Shown: piece by piece, positions 12,257-26,800 of the stretch | How the letters are laid out: every line of letters starts with the position of its first letter | Position numbering within the stretch: position 1 is the first letter of the stretch | NCBI GenBank assembly: GCA_009792885.1 | Contig: WMCF01000015.1 | Coordinates: forward strand, 10,668,698-10,732,697 | Length of the DNA: 64,000 nt | DNA from: Eremophila alpestris peregrina | Lineage: Eukaryota > Chordata > Aves > Passeriformes > Alaudidae | Direction of reading: 5' to 3' | Position numbers and translations under genes: made by a program | Notes under the pieces: model-generated | Seen by the model: the letters and a program-made list of their open reading frames with translations, nothing else | Told to the model about the DNA's origin: nothing | The model's database searches: none

Positions 12257-13030
12257 TGTCTTGGTTTGAAAAGACAGGTATCTGCCAGGGGAAGCCGGTG
12301 CTCTCCCCTTGCAATGGAGAATGCAAACCCCCTCCCTCCAAATTATTATAAATTTGAAATTAAGGGGCTCTCAGGCAAAAAGATGTGGAAATGGGAATAA
12401 CAGGGTTTTTTACTAATATATATATATATATATATAACAAAACAAGCAAACAAACAAACGAACAACTACAGCATTAATAATAAGACAGAAACTAAGAACC
12501 TCGAGGGACCACAAATCCCAGGGCAGCCTGATCCCCAGTGCCTCTGAGGCACTAAGCTGTAACAGTGGAAGATCCTGGGCTGGTGATGAAGCAGATGAGC
12601 AGTTCTGCAGTGGTGGCTGAAACAGCAGAGATATCCCGGCTGAGCAAAGGGGTGTGAGGTCAGTGTGGGCAAAAGCCTCAAAGCGATGGCAGGACAGGGT
12701 CGGGCTCACCCCAGCAGGGCAGGAGGAGAGCTCAGGAATCCCCGGGCACACGAGCAGATGGTGGTGTTTTCCCAGGAGCGGAGACGATGGTGACAGTGAA
12801 ACTCCTCTCGCAGCAAGCCAAAAAAACCTGGTATCCTCTCTCCTCGGTGCCAAGGGGAAAAGTGACCACCCCCCCAGTTCCCTGTCCCTTCGGTCTTTCC
12901 TTCCCTGGTTTCTTTTGTCTTTCATTAAGCACCGACAATCACTCGGTTGTTAGTGTCTTAGCAACTTGAGGGAAAAAATTCCAAAAGGCAAAACAAACAA
13001 AAAAACAACAACCAAATCTAATGCCCAACA
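12257..13030. mobile_element. Solo LTR E with 5-bp TSD
   Basis: The element starts TGTCTTGGTTTGAAAAGACA and the best end is GCCCAACA at 13030, giving TGT...ACA ends with a 5-bp duplication ACAAG at 12252-12256 and 13031-13035. The opening sequence resembles an LTR abundant in songbird genomes (from memory). Orientation is not certain: no clean AATAAA is left, and the remembered family would read on the minus strand. It contains a (TA)n run. The 170-codon minus open frame at 12413-12925 is LTR sequence, not a gene. The 3' limit is less certain than the 5' one because the sequence before it is A-rich and repetitive. Confidence 0.7.
12417..12436. repeat. (TA)n microsatellite
   Basis: About ten TA units inside LTR E. 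Confidence 0.9.
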
Positions 13031-13354
13031 ACAAGTCATCACTACTTATTCAGTACATAGGAAAGCAAGAAAGGACACCTGGAAATTTAAGAAACCAAAA
13101 GATAAAATATTGCATAGAAGGAGGGAAACCAATACCAAAATTATTAATTTTTTGTGTTGGTTTTCCTATTACTTTCTTCATTTTCAATGTGGATTTAGCT
13201 GTACTGCAAATTTACCTTTCCATCATCATAATCTCCAATTGCAGCTAAACTTAAACACTCTTAAAAATTACGTCCTTGTAGTCATTTCTATCTGAGTTTC
13301 TGGTGCTTATTTGTAGAGGCTCATCTTGAATTCCCACACTGACACTAGTTAAGA

Positions 13355-14606
13355 TAGAAGAAAAGGTCATAAGAAGTAGCCAGCATGGATTCACCAAGGG
13401 AAAATCCTGCTTGGCCTGTCTAATAACCTTCTATGATGGCCTGGCAGGATGGGACAATGAAGGGAGAGCAGTGGACCTTGTCTACCTCAGCTTCCGCAAG
13501 GCTTTTGACAGTGTTTCCCATAATATCCTCTTAGGTAAACTCAGGAAATGTGGATTAAGTGAATGGACGTTGAGTTGGATCCAGAACTGGCTGAATGGCA
13601 GAGCTCAGAGAGTCATTATCAGCAGAGTAGAATCCAGTTGGAGGTCTGTAGTCAGTGGCATCCCCCAGAGATAAATATTGGGTCTAGCTTTATGCAGCTT
13701 GTTTATCAGTGACCTGGATGGAGGGATGGGATGTGCCCTCAGCAAGCTTGCTGATGATTTGACACTGGGGGAGTGGCTGACAGACCTGAAGGCTGTGCTG
13801 CCATTCATTGGGACCTTGATAGGCTGGAGAGTTGTGCAGAGAGAAACCTAATGAGGTTCAGCAAGGGCAGGTGTTGGATCCTGCACCTGGGGAGGAAAAG
13901 CCAGCACAGGCTGGGACTGACCTACTGGAGAGCAGCTCTGCTGGGAAGGACCTGGGAGTATTGGTGGATGAAAAGCTGACCACGAGCTGGCAGTGTTGTT
14001 GTGGCCAGGAGGGCCTGTGGTATCCTGAGGTGCATTGAGGGAACTCTGGCCAGCAGGTCAGGAGAGCTGATAGCACTCTCTGCTTGGCCCTAATGAGGCC
14101 ACCTGGAGTGCTGTGTCCAGTGCTGGGCTACTCAGTACATGAAGGAGAAGGAGCTACTAAGAGGGTCCAGCAAAGACCAAAAAGATGATGAGGGGCCTGG
14201 AGGATCTTTTATGAGAAGAGACTGTGAGAGTTGGGCCTGTTTAATCTAGAGAAGACTGAGAAATGATCTCATCAATACATGAATATCTCAAAGGCTGTTG
14301 CCAAAAGGAGGGCACCAGACTCTTTTCAACAGTGCCCAGCAGCATAATCAGGAGCAAAGGCCATAAACTAAACCACAAGTTCCATCTCAACATGAGGAAG
14401 AACTTCTTTACACTGAGGGTGGCAGAGCACTGGAGCAGGCTGAAGGAGGTCATGGAGTCTCCCTCTCTGGAGATATTCAAAACCCATCTGTACGAGCTCC
14501 TGTGTAACCTGCTCTCTGTGAACCTGCCTTGGCAGGAGGGTTGGACTCAATGATCTCCAGAGGTCACTTCCAGACCTAAAAATTGTGTGACTCCATGATT
14601 CTGTGA
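13355..14606 (+). pseudogene. CR1 LINE, 5'-truncated, dead reverse transcriptase plus 3' UTR
   Basis: This is the longest coding-derived remnant in the window. CR1 is a non-LTR retrotransposon whose ORF2 encodes an endonuclease and a reverse transcriptase. The open frame at 13411-13674 reads VDLVYLSFRKAFDSVSHNIL, the motif A region of the reverse transcriptase. The first catalytic aspartate expected before F is serine here (codon 13489-13491). The frame stops after GIPQR, just where the family normally continues with a glycine. The later ADD box is still readable (GCTGATGAT, 13750-13758) in a broken frame. The element ends in the CR1 3' UTR and an ATTCTGTG tail near 14606. It is truncated at the 5' end as usual for CR1, and it cannot make an active enzyme. 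Confidence 0.92.
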
Positions 14607-14697
14607 AGATATAAATAAAACTATTACTTCAACATAAATCATCCACTTTCTTTTAGAGATTAGAGATATTTTGCTATTTTAAATTTTTCTGTGGAAG

Positions 14698-14945
14698 AGT
14701 TATTGTTTTGAGTTGGAAGGGACCTACAAGGCCCATCAAAGTCCAACTCCAGATCCATTACAGGACAGCCCCAAAAGTCAGACCACATGCTTAAGAACAT
14801 TTTCCAAATGCTTCTTGAACTCTGTCAGGCTTGATACTGTGACCACTTCACTGGGGAGCCTGTTCCAGTGCCCAGCCACCCTCTGAGTGAAGAACTTTTT
14901 CATTATATCTAACCTAAAACTCCCTTGCACAGTTTCATTTTATTC
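14698..14945 (-). mobile_element. CR1 3'-end fragment
   Basis: GAGTTGGAAGGGACCTAC near the left end is the complement of the CR1 3' terminus, followed by typical 3' UTR sequence (CCTGTTCCAGTGCCCAGCCA). It lies tail to tail with the plus-strand CR1 ending at 14606. Confidence 0.85.
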
Positions 14946-14949
14946 TTTA

Positions 14950-17900
14950 AACTACTAAGGCAAATCTCTACTCTTCCACAGACCCATAGAAACCAAATAG
15001 TGTCAGTGCCTTTAAACCCACAAAACAAGTCTGTTCTTTGTTAGAAAATCTGTAGAGTGATTGATCTGTAGGTCTAAGACAGGTGGATCTTGAGTTCCCA
15101 TTTCTATGAAGAAATAGCAGACAGAGACTACACCACAGAAATACGCTCCAGAAGACAAAAGCCAGTTAGGCTGGAAACTATGGAAAGCGTAGTGGGACAT
15201 TCATACAGAGAATTCAACAGCCTGGTGAGCAGGTCAAGAGCTTATCCATAACAAAAGTGAATAGCAAATATTCAGCCACCAAAAGTGTTTTTGAAGTATG
15301 ACATACAGTCTGAAGAGTGCTATCCCATTCTCTCCAAAATTTATTATATTTTCATGAGTCTAATCAAAATTTATAGATAATGTTGCATTATTTTAGGGTA
15401 TATACTTTTATTCTCTGATTACCAACAGAGAAAATTTGCAGAAGTAATTTATCTCTTACAATGGAAAGCTTAAGTGTAGGACCACAAGGGTCTCCCACTC
15501 TTCTCTATGCACCTATTGATACATGTTGACATTTCATCCTACCATGGACATCATTGCAAGTATTCTACATCTTGACAGCCTCCTTAGTAACAACTCACTC
15601 TCCTTCTGTACTCACAAAGGTATCTAGTTAGAGTCTTTTCATGTAGTATGTTAAAGTATGGATTACCACCAGATAAAATAACATTTTCCTTCTTCTGAAT
15701 GGAGACATTTATAGTCTCAATCTACTGATAGTTACCGTTTTGTCTCTGTATCAACTCTAGTTTCTGGTTTTGCAACTTCATCAAAAGAAAAAAAAAATTG
15801 AGAGGGACACATTCAAAGTAAAATCACATGCACTAAAATATGGCCTAGAGTGAGACATTATAAAATTTCTCAGGAAAAATTTCTCACATTCTTCAGGAGA
15901 CAAAGTGAATAGTGATGTTAAGGAAAATTCCCCAAATCAAAGTTTTATGTGCACTGTAGCTCAGTATCCTCAGATCTTTTTTTCCCTTTGGTTTGAAAGG
16001 CCAGTGCCCACGTGATCCTCAATAACAGACTACACCACTTTCCAACACAATTCATCAATTGTATATGTAATTCAGCCTTGTTAATATCTTGTTCTTATAG
16101 TTGCAGCAAATGCCTTGCATCTTCCTTTCTTTAGAGGGAGAGAATAATGTCCTTTTACCTCATTTTCCAGCCAAATTTTGCATAACCTATCTCAGAATAT
16201 CACTAAAAACAGAATCTTTTTTCCTTTCAAGGGCAGAAGAATAATATATTCTTTTTTGAATCCTCCATATAAATGATAATTTGTGCTCTGCATCCACCTC
16301 TAAATGAATTATGAATCCCTGGAAAAATAACTAAGCGTGCTTTTTTAAGAGTTATATAATACCAGTGACCATGTAACTTACTGGAGGCACAAAAAGATCC
16401 TGCTGTGCATAAGCATCTGAAGAAAGCCTGTGAGGTCTACAAGAGATCCTGTTCCAAAAGATACAAGTGAAGGCAGAGGCAATCTATCATGCCCCATAGC
16501 TTTGAAAAATTGATAATATTTGACACTGAGATTATGACACTACAAGGACATATTATCAAACATTTTGAAAAGTGTGATTTACCACAGCCCTAGCAGCATC
16601 CCTACCCAGTGATCATTTGTACTGCCTAGCTGCATCCCATGACATCTCTGATTATGTCATCACCAAGTCAAATACAAGCTCTGGAGACATCAAACATGCT
16701 GAGATTAGAGAGATTAGAAGCAGATGTGGTGCACCAAATATTGATTAATATCACATATTTGAATGATTGTTGAACTTTGTTCGTTTACAGCCAAGTTTTT
16801 GTTGTGTTTCCTTCTCCTCAAGATTTGTGCCCTTATTTGCATGTTAATGTGCTTTGGGTCAGAGCAGATACTCAGAAAGCAATATGGAATAAAAGCCCCT
16901 TTAAAAATGGACCATGAAATGCACTCCATGCCTGTTTGTACAATCTGTAAAAATAATGCTGCAGACTACACTAATAATAATAAGATTGATATTAAATATA
17001 TTTTGAATATGACAGTGTGATAATATGAAAAGCAGTTCAAGCTCCTTCTAATCTCATTCTCCCTTTCTCAGCAACAACCATGAAACACAGACTTGGCCTT
17101 TTAATGGCTTAGATATACCTCTTCACAATATTTAAAGTGCTCTGCTAGAGCCAAATTTAAGAGACCAGGTGGTACTTCATGAAGAGTAACTGCATAAAAT
17201 GTAGATGAATGAAAAAGATCTTCACAAGGATACATTTCTTGTGGAAGAATATTAGGTACAAAACTAGGACAAGAAAATGGTTTGTTATTTTTGTTGTTCC
17301 GCAGGATAAATGCTGAAAGCGTATCAAGAGCATCTGATTTCTGCTTTTGAAAGGAAAAAGCATGGTGGAGGGGAAATGGTGGGTTTTCTTTTGGCTAAAT
17401 GCAAAAATGGCTTCCAAAACAAACTTATTTCCTCAAATTACGTATCTGATAAATACATGAAATTAATTTTAGTTTAAACTTTTCAATGCTAATGTATTGC
17501 CCTTTCTCCTCTCACAGATCGAGTGCATGTCTAGTTTTTGTCTGTTGTTTAATTAGCTTTAAGCTTCTCAGAGTGCACAGAAGAAAAAGCAAGATAGTTA
17601 AACTGGTCTGGCAGAACAGAAGAGGCATTCAGTACAGCTGTGCCAGAGTGTGGAGTTTCATTCCTCGTCAGGGTTTCTTTCTGTATACCTGTACAGACTG
17701 AGAGGTTGCCCTCTAAATGCTAAATTAATTCTAGTAGAAGACAAACCTGACTGTAACCACAGCAGAACAAGAGTTCTTAAGTTTTTTTAAATGGAACTTT
17801 CTATTTGCAGAGGACAGAATATTTTATTGGAATTCTTTTGGTATTTTTACAATACTGGAAATAACAATAAAATGTAATACAGTCTTTTGAGAGTAGGAAA

Positions 17901-20374
17901 TATTTTTAATGGAAAAACACTTCAAAATATGGTAAGAATATGGTGATGGGTAAATCTTTCCAGACAGTAAAAGATATTCTACACAGAGACAAATCTGCAG
18001 GATTACTTAATCTATACTTACTCTCAACCAAAATTATTAACAAGTTAGTTTCTTTGGCTCTGTGATGTAAAAGAGGCCTGATTCAGAAAAAGAAAATATA
18101 AGAATTGCCAAAGCTTTTATAAATAGACTCATTTTGTTATTCAGAGAGAGGGAAGATTTCTGAGCTTCTGGGAAATAAAAAGTCACCCAGAAACCACAGT
18201 CTAAGGAGAAATTTACTATTCCCTTTGAAATGACCAATGAAAATATTGCAGCCAACAGCAGCTTAGGTAAATCAACAGATAATAAATTCTTTCCCATTCT
18301 ATCAGGAAAAAAAATCTGCTACTGAATATCAGATCTATAACATTCTCCAACCCTGGTTTTGGGTTTTGTCAATAAGATCTCATACAAGATAATTGTTTTT
18401 TCTGTATGCTTAGGAAATAACCCCCTTTAAGTTTTCTGATGAATGCTTTTATCATGTTACACGTAAACAAAGGTTCTGTTTCAGTCTCAGGAGAGAAAAG
18501 TTCTGCTCATGTAGGTGCTTGGAGCTGTCAAGAAGGTAGATTAGGTGCAGCACACAAAATGAATTTTTGAAAGGATCACTAGCTGAGGACAAATGGTAGT
18601 CATTAGAGAAGCCTACAGCCCAGCTCAAAGAATCTCGTTAGGCCTCATCTGCTGACAGGCTCATCAGCTGATTGCAAAGAAAAGTTGCTCACAAAAGAAG
18701 GAATCATAGCCTAACCATGAAGAAATGTCAGTAAGTCAGAAATTCTCTGATGGCCTTGTCAAAGCCCACACCTTTCATCCATCCTTAATACTGGTTTCCA
18801 GGTATGAACTAAGGGGCAAGAATTTTGTGGACTTCAAGAGAGTGAAGCCAAGAGCTGTTAAGTTTAATTTCCTTTACCTGTGTGGCCAAGATGCCTTTAT
18901 CTTGCTCTAGCACTGTTGAAGCATATAAATCTTATAGGTATAAGGATCTTGGATTGCTTCTGAAGATGTTTCTATTATGTTTTCCACTAAGTGGGCTGGA
19001 ACAGATGCACAAAGGACCGCTCCTATAAGTATGTTGGCATATTGAGCTGGGTAATTAATTAATTGCAGAAAACTGTTATTTGACAAAGGCCCTGTTGAGA
19101 TAGCTGCTTCAGGCTCTATTACTTTCAAAACAACAGCTTTTGTACATTTTCTGCAACTGTATGTACATTTTGCTGCTTGTGATTCATACATATATCAATG
19201 CCTAAGTCTTTTCTGTTGACATTGCCAACTTGATTAATCAAGTCTTGTTGGTTTTTCAATCCTTCAAGTTCTGTCTTAAAAGAAAAGAAATCAAGTTTGA
19301 GCTTTCAGTTATGGATGCTTGCTCACTAAATATCACAGCAACAACTTCTTCACACTCAAAGGAAGCCACCACTTCAGAGCACATTGGAAACTTTGGCTTG
19401 AGACTAAAAAAATCATGTACTTATATGCCTTCCCCAACTTTTCAGATTCTTTTTTTACCCTTTATAACTTTCCCCAAGACACAGAAATATCCTCTGGATC
19501 CTCTGAGGTGGAATTCATTGGCACTGCTAGCAGTACTAAAAACACAGGTTTTAAAGTGGGTTTGCTGCTCATTAGGACTGAAGTTTGTCAGGCTTGCCTT
19601 GCTTGAAATAATTTTGACCACTCTGTTACTTTGCTCTAGTTTGTTTAAATGTAGCATATTTTTTCCCTAATGAACAAGTGGATAAACCTAATTCATTTTC
19701 CTTTTACTAATCTCTGTATGCTGTAAGAGTAATTTTATAAAGACTGTAATTAACAGACAGTTGTTCCTGCAAAGTGAAACATTAGTGTCACTGGGATAAT
19801 GATGGAGTGCAGCAGAATATGGGCCTGGTGTGTAGCAAGGACCTTGAGCTAGGAGCACCTCTGTAAAGGGATAATGAGACCAGGTTGACAAGAAAATGGA
19901 CTCAGGCAGGCACTAGAAATCTAGAAACTGGAAGGCTAAAATCACCTTGCAGACACAAAGCTTGGTAAAAGCAGTTTTAAGGATAAAAAATAAGAAAAAA
20001 GCAACATAGAAAAAAAAGCCATCTAAAATAAGTTCAGATAGAATGAGACCTTGCAGAGCAGAAACAAAAAAGCAAGGTGCAGTGCTTGTTAGCAAGTAAA
20101 TAAAGATGCAAAATGGCTCCTAGAGTACAGAAGAAAAAACTATCATTATGATCATACTTCTGCCAACAATGGGTTCAGAATTTTGACAGCAGACTGTACA
20201 CTCCAAACACATAGAATGAAATAATTCATCTTAGAATCCACCAGAACATTGGAAGAGTAACCTCACCACCAGCATAAAACCAAATAAGTAAAGAACAGCA
20301 TAAAACTACCTACTGACACCATATTTGAACTGCTGGGTCTGGCTCTGGGATCCTCAGTACAAGATTCACATGGA
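14950..20374. other. Unique A+T-rich non-coding stretch
   Basis: No repeat or gene recognised over 5.4 kb except one exon-like block at 18022-18059, listed separately. Confidence 0.5.
18022..18059 (-). other. Exon-like block, 38 bp (candidate exon X3)
   Basis: Read on the minus strand, a long pyrimidine tract (TTTTCTTTTTCTGAATCAGG, then CCTCTTTTACATCACAG) precedes AGCCAAAG, and the block ends TTGAGA before GTAAGTATAG, a near-ideal 5' splice site. If it followed the block at 25624-25702, the joined phase would give EPKKLTC and then a stop. The splice motifs are seen directly; use as an exon is inference, because decoy sites are common in introns. Confidence 0.2.
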
Positions 20375-20826
20375 CCAGGAGTTGGGACCGAGTCTGTCAA
20401 GGGAGCGTGGAGATGATGGAGTTCTGGAGCATCTGTCCTGCCAGGAAAGGCAGAGAGAGATGGGACTGCTCAGCCTGGCAAAGACTCAGGAGGATTCTAC
20501 CCATGTGTAGAAATACCTCTTAAGGGGGGTAAGGAAGAGAGAGACAAACCCTCTCAGTGGTGCACATGGACAGGAAAAGGGACAACAGGCATGAATTGAA
20601 ATAGAGAAAATTGCAATTAAGCACATGAAAAAATTCTTCACCATAAGGGGGACACAGGTTGCACAGGGAGGTTGTGGTCTCCATCCTTGGAGATACCCAA
20701 AACCTGGTGGGACATGCAACCTACCTCAGTCTGCTTTGAGCAGGCCACCTGGACTAGATGCTCTTCAGGGGTGCTTTATTAACTCAGTCATCCTGGGATT
20801 CTGCAATCATGTATGATTCTATGAAA
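20375..20826 (+). mobile_element. CR1 3'-end fragment
   Basis: Diverged CR1 3' region: GGAGATGATGGAGTTCTGGA, CTGCTCAGCCTGGCAAAGAC, GGGAGGTTGTGGTCTCCATC and a terminal TGATTCTATGA. No open frame of note is retained. Confidence 0.85.
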
Positions 20827-23800
20827 AGGGGAAGTGTGTGTACAATTTTTACACTCTTCTTTCTATATGACTCTTTTTTAAATTTTTTAATAGTTACACC
20901 TGGACTAATAATAATTCCCTGATGAAACTGTTTAGATGTTAATGATAAATTAGTTTACATATAAGGCGTTTTTCTTTTCTTATAACAAGGTTTGAGCATT
21001 TCCAAACTGCAAATTTAGTGTACATGTAGTGTACTACATGGAGTGTAGTCAGTGACCAGGCATATATTCACCAAGAGAGCTGATTTAATTAGAGACTGTC
21101 TTATCACTTCTTCACTTCTATAGAGTGATTAAATCTTTTTAAATCTTCTGTTTTAGTTTGTTGATGGTCAATCCAGTCACATTGACCGTTCCAGCTCTAC
21201 AATGTCTAGCTGACAAAGAGTTTTTATGAAGTTTACTACCCTTATTCACAACTAGGAACAATCATGGTAATTCTCAGGTTGCAGCAATAACTGGAGCATA
21301 TTTTATTAACATTGCATATGTTAATATGTTGCATATGCAGTAGCTACAGCTAGTTAGTATTTTTTTGTGGAAAATTTTTATTTTTTGTTTGCTTGAGGGT
21401 TTTTGTCTTTTGGGGGGTTTCCTGGCTTTTTTTACCAGACTTGAAACAGGTTTCCACTTCATATTTTACAGGGTTTGGGCTTTGCTGACTTTCTCTATTA
21501 GCAGTAATAGTCCCCTAGTTTGAAAACACAACTGTCAATTACCATGAAGCAGCTCTGAGTTGCTGATTGTTGCCTTTGGCTAGGAAGGTGGGTAATGCTG
21601 AAAGATCTCATAGGAGCCTCAATGAAAAAGTAAACACAGAAGAAAATGAGAACTTGTAACTGCCACAGAAAAAACAGAGAACTCATTGGTCAGGAAAAAT
21701 AAAACAAACATTTCCAAAGCCTCAGAATGAGAGACAATTTTAATTAAATTATAATGTCCTATGGAACAGAAATTGAAGTCCACCCAATTGTTTTTTGATG
21801 TTTACACAGAAACCAGAGGGATTTTGTAGCACAGAAGATAGCAGAAGACTGCAATGCAAGATGTGAATTTCATAACAGAACTTAAATATTAAAACCTCTC
21901 TATGAAAAGTTCTGGCCAGCAGGTATTTTGTTGTGAACTAGCATTAGCCTCAAAGTGAGCATCATATATAATTTCTGTGTCATACTGAATGCTATAACTC
22001 CCTTGGCAGAAAAAAATAAGAGACAAGGTCAATGGGGATCAAAAAGGACATGCAAATACTTATACATCTTGTAAGCAAACAGTCTGGAATTGTTCCACTA
22101 CTAAACACAAGAGAACTGATCATAATTGGCAATTTCTGATTCAAAAGGCAATGTCATTATTTTGTCAGTCTTTGCTTCTGTTCATAATACCAAATTACAC
22201 TTGCAAAAAGGGAATTATTTTTCTGCCACAGAGCTTTTTAATTTTTAATGTTTTGTGCATGTATTTAGATTACAATTCATATTTTCTAGTTAGCAACAGA
22301 ATGGATATGTTCTATGATATAATATATAAGTGTAAAAGATATAAAAGAGCTTGTACAGGAAATATGGCACTGTGTAACAGCAATGATTCTAAACCCTGGT
22401 GCTTCAGTCAGCAACCAAATACTAAACTCTGAAAAGGGAGGAATTGCAATGTTTGCCTGGGGTTAAGTGGGCCAACCATCTGGTCATAAATATAGCAAGA
22501 CAGTAAAATTTTCTGTTTATATTATCATGAAAGTAAAAGCGCTGCAGTGGAACCTACAGGTAGGATATTTAAGACAGAGAGACTAACCTGCTTGTACAGT
22601 GTTGGAGTGTTGCTGCTGAGTCTTCTGAGAATAAAATCAATGCCCATGCAGAAGCAATTTCTGACTCTGTCAGTCCGTTTCACCCTGGACAAAACCAAGC
22701 AAGGTTCAGAGTACTTGTTACTGCTTCTGTCAAAAGCAAAAACATTGAAACTCATCATTAATTACTCTGTTTAGTGAAATATTACATGAGCTCAGCCAGT
22801 TGCAGCAATAGGGAAGATACCAGTTTTGGGTTCTTTCAGTATTGACATTTTTGTCACATCTCATCAAAGGGACCCAATGTCTTTGCCCCCCCAGTCCTTC
22901 TGTTACAGCTTTCATGCTGGGTCTCCATGATGAGAGTCATACTCAAATCAATCAATATCTGCTACTCCTGCTTCTAGCTGAAGAACAGTGTATCACATCA
23001 CCTGCCTTCCTGTTAATTAAAGGGGATCCTGCTTGTGACATTTATAGAACAGATTAAAAGATAATGTAAGAAGAAAAGGCTTTTGTTAACCTGCAGCTTC
23101 AACTCAGCTCTTCACCATGGGAACTTTCTCTAATTCAACTGTTTCACATACCACATAGCAAGAATAATTAAGCTGTAAGGGAACAAAGAGTCAACTGACA
23201 TGACAACCAGTGGATCCCTTACTGATCAGGGAGCCTCCCTAAGAGCTGACAAAATGGAAAGAGATCCAGTGCAGTGTCTCTTCTCCCAGATTTCTCTGTT
23301 AAGACCCTGAATATAAGCAACGTTGTCCACTGAGGCTATTGCCTACGGAAGTAAATATCCAGGACTGTTCTCTGACGTCCAAGTAACTCATACAGAACTG
23401 CCCACATCATAAATTGAATTCCTAAGCCTTTGAAAAGAAGATGACCTCAGTAAACAACTATTTCAAATGCCCCTAGTCTTTTTGAATACTGGAAACTGGT
23501 ACAGTATAAGCAGTAGAAATTTAGTTGTATAAGAACATTATTTTACTGACACAGTTAATTACAGTAAGAATTCGTGATTACTTTCAGAAGATAGGAACCA
23601 ACTGAACTGATTTGGTCTAACAAATTCCCATGGAACAGAACAGGAAAACTGGGTCTTTGATTATGACTTCTATTTCATGACAGATAACCTTCCCTCTTTC
23701 TATTGATGGTAGTTTGTAACATAATGAATAAAAATTCTGAGGCTAGGAGAGCTTTAGCAAGCACTCTTCACACCGTGAAATGCAATGAGCTCATATTTGC

Positions 23801-26800
23801 CAAGATGTCTATTTTGTATACATAGCACAGAAACCCATCACTTTCAACCTTTTCAAGAGTTTGCAGGAAATTGAATTATTTATAAGAAAGATTATCAGTT
23901 TTGCACTTAAATATGGAGAATCTCTGATTTCTTTAAAGACAGTGAAAATCAGTAATTGAAACTGAGAAGTTGGCTTCAAATGTATTTTCTGATGTAGTGA
24001 GACTGCACTGTAATGTTCAGTACACCACAGCTCCTAGGTGTGCACATTGTGAACCAGACATTTTCAGACATATAGAATGAGTAAATCTGAGCAGAATATT
24101 TTTGAGTTCTTTCATGTTTTCCTCCCAAATGCTTTGGATAAGGACTATCTCAGGATTAATTACTTTTTCCTCCCTTCGTAACCACTTCTATAGTCTTACT
24201 GAGCTCAACATGTCAGAAAAATAGATGGGCTAAAAGGAACAAAAACAATCCAAAACCCCCACAGGTTTGTGAACTGTCTACACTTTCCATCTATAGAAGT
24301 CTTTCTATGGCTAATGTGCCTGATATTATTCCTGTTCCGGCACTGACACACAAACCCCTTCTCATGTCCCCAGAGCTGTTTGCATTCTCAAAGTGTTGGT
24401 AGATCTTCAAGGTCTGCAGATAACAAGCTGTGCTGAAGGCTTTTGACATTGCAATTCATCAGATGATCAAAGTCTTCATTTGAAGCACTTTGAGAACTAC
24501 TCATATAGTGACAGATAGTCATCAAATTCTTCCCATGTCAAGATTGCACTGTAACCACAGAACTCATGGGGAAAAAAAGAGAGATATTCATCCCAGGAAA
24601 ATTTTATGATCATACCTTGGTACAAGTCTCTAGCCCCAGTTAAAAAGAGATTTAGATCCCAGTTGAAGATGGGTACCTCTGACAGTCTCAGAAAAGGTTT
24701 TTAGTTTCTTGGAAACAAGAAAAATTGTTTCTACCACCAGCATTTCTTCTCTGCTTTCCGGTGTTTAATTCATAAGTGTCTCATTGGTAAAAAGTAAGGC
24801 TCCCATGCTTGTGCATCTAATTCCTGAGAACTTCTCAGGCAGGGATGCAATGTACCTAAAATCTAGGTTTTGGTAGCACAGATTGCCCTGGGAATCTTAA
24901 CCTTAACACCTGCTGCTGCCCACTTCATGACACGTCTTTTAGAGATTCTCTGGATGTCAGTGGAACTTGTCCCTAGAAAGCTTGGCAAACGACCAGCTCT
25001 ATCTTGTGCCTCTTTCCCAGTTTGCAGATCAAGTTCATGACAAGAAGTCTTAGAATTAAAAATAATTACCCTTATTGCATGATATTTATTACAGTGGGAA
25101 AATAAAAACATAAATGCCAAACAGTTTCTGGTAGAGCAGAGTAGAAGTCGTGACCTGTTTCAGTTTGGGAGCACACTGGAACTATCCATTTACAGTGCAT
25201 AAATTACAAATCTCTGATGTGATATTGACTGATATAATCAAGCGGTTTTGTAGCACTCTCTAATATTTCACACACAGCTGAGCTTTACTGAATTTTCTCA
25301 AGTATTCAAAAAATTACTGAAAGCCTGAATGAGTGCAAGGTAGTGCACAAGCATTCCCCATCAGAGGGTTACCAACAGTGTGACAGATATATTAAGCAGA
25401 GATAATTACTGCTTGTAATCCAAGTGACAGGATTTTTTTTTGGTGCATATGTTTGTTCATGCAATGATTACCATGTATAAGAACGAGTATACAAGGCAAT
25501 AACAGATTTCTTCCCTTTAGGAATGTTTGTGAGTCATATTATAATAAAAAATGAGTTCTTTTTGCACATGTACATAAAAATGCCACTTATTATGTAAATT
25601 CAGTCCGCCTGGCATTAACTTACCTCTGTTATTGAAAAACACTTCAACACGAGGCTCCCAGGTCCACACTGCGGGGGTGCAGTTGAATGACTTTCTTATC
25701 ACCTACATAAAAATAAATTAATTAAAATGGAAGTGATCATGAATCAAGTCTATGAAGAAATTGTTATCCACATAAACTGTCTTAATATAACCTAATTTAT
25801 GCAGAAAGTCTATCTAATTACCATAGCACATTGAGATTTCTGGGATGGCACAGACATTCAAAATAAAGCAGAGTGATTATCTAATTAATGTTTAATTGTA
25901 ACTACCAGTTACTGTCCATCATTGTCAAGTCTCTAGGTGCATACGCCTCCTTTTTTTCTTGTTCAAACATAAAAGTTCCAAAGACTTACAAAAGGGTTTG
26001 GGATTTGTGAAGGGGTTTTTTTTGTTTGTTGTTTTTTTAAGAACACAAAGGAAGGCAAGCTCAGAGAAAAAGAAAAACCTTATTGGTTCTGTTAATCCAC
26101 AATTCAGGAATGTCCCAGATATTTGGCTTCTACTTGTCTTTGGAGGGGAAATGTGCTTTCAAATTTTTTAATTCCTCTCCCACAGGATTATTTAGTTCCT
26201 TCACTAAGAATTTCAAAATAAATTTTAACCTTTCCTATATATTTTTAAAATGTACTTGTTTACTCCAATTAATATAACTTTACACTGTAATATACATGAA
26301 ATATGAAGCTAGGGCTTCAAAACAAAACAAACACTATGAAACAGTAATTTAAACATCTTGGTGGAACCATCTAAAATATATTTAAAATTTCTTTTTTTTT
26401 TAATTGCTGGGTTTTATTTTAATTATTATCAAATATTTTACAGGGGAGAATGTGAAAGCAATTTTGGTTTTAAATGTTGTAAAATACATCTAGCTGCTTT
26501 TATTTAATTAACTCGCTATAATTAATAACATTAGTGGCTGAGCCACAATTCTTGAGACAAGTGGTGAAAAAAACACTCATTAGACAAAAGTAGACTTCAA
26601 GTAGACTGGCTGGCTAATCTAAATACTTCCCAGGTCTTATTTGTTATAAATGTCTGGAGACAGCTGAGTGCTGAATAGCACTCTGAGGCCTCCTTTTTCC
26701 TCCAACCTAGTCAGGCAGATAGGAAACACCCTACACAGATTTGCAGTTAGCACCAAACTGAGGACATGGTGGGTCACCACCTCATTTTAAAACAGTGCCA

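Noticed and set aside
12413..12925. 170-codon minus-strand open frame, the longest in the window
   Set aside because: It lies wholly inside LTR E, overlaps open frames in other phases, and ends in codons from the (TA)n run. It is LTR sequence.
24863..25120. Minus-strand open frame ending in a stop, considered as a terminal exon after 25624-25702
   Set aside because: An acceptor-like site is present, but its phase (0) does not fit the one-base overhang of the 25624-25702 block.
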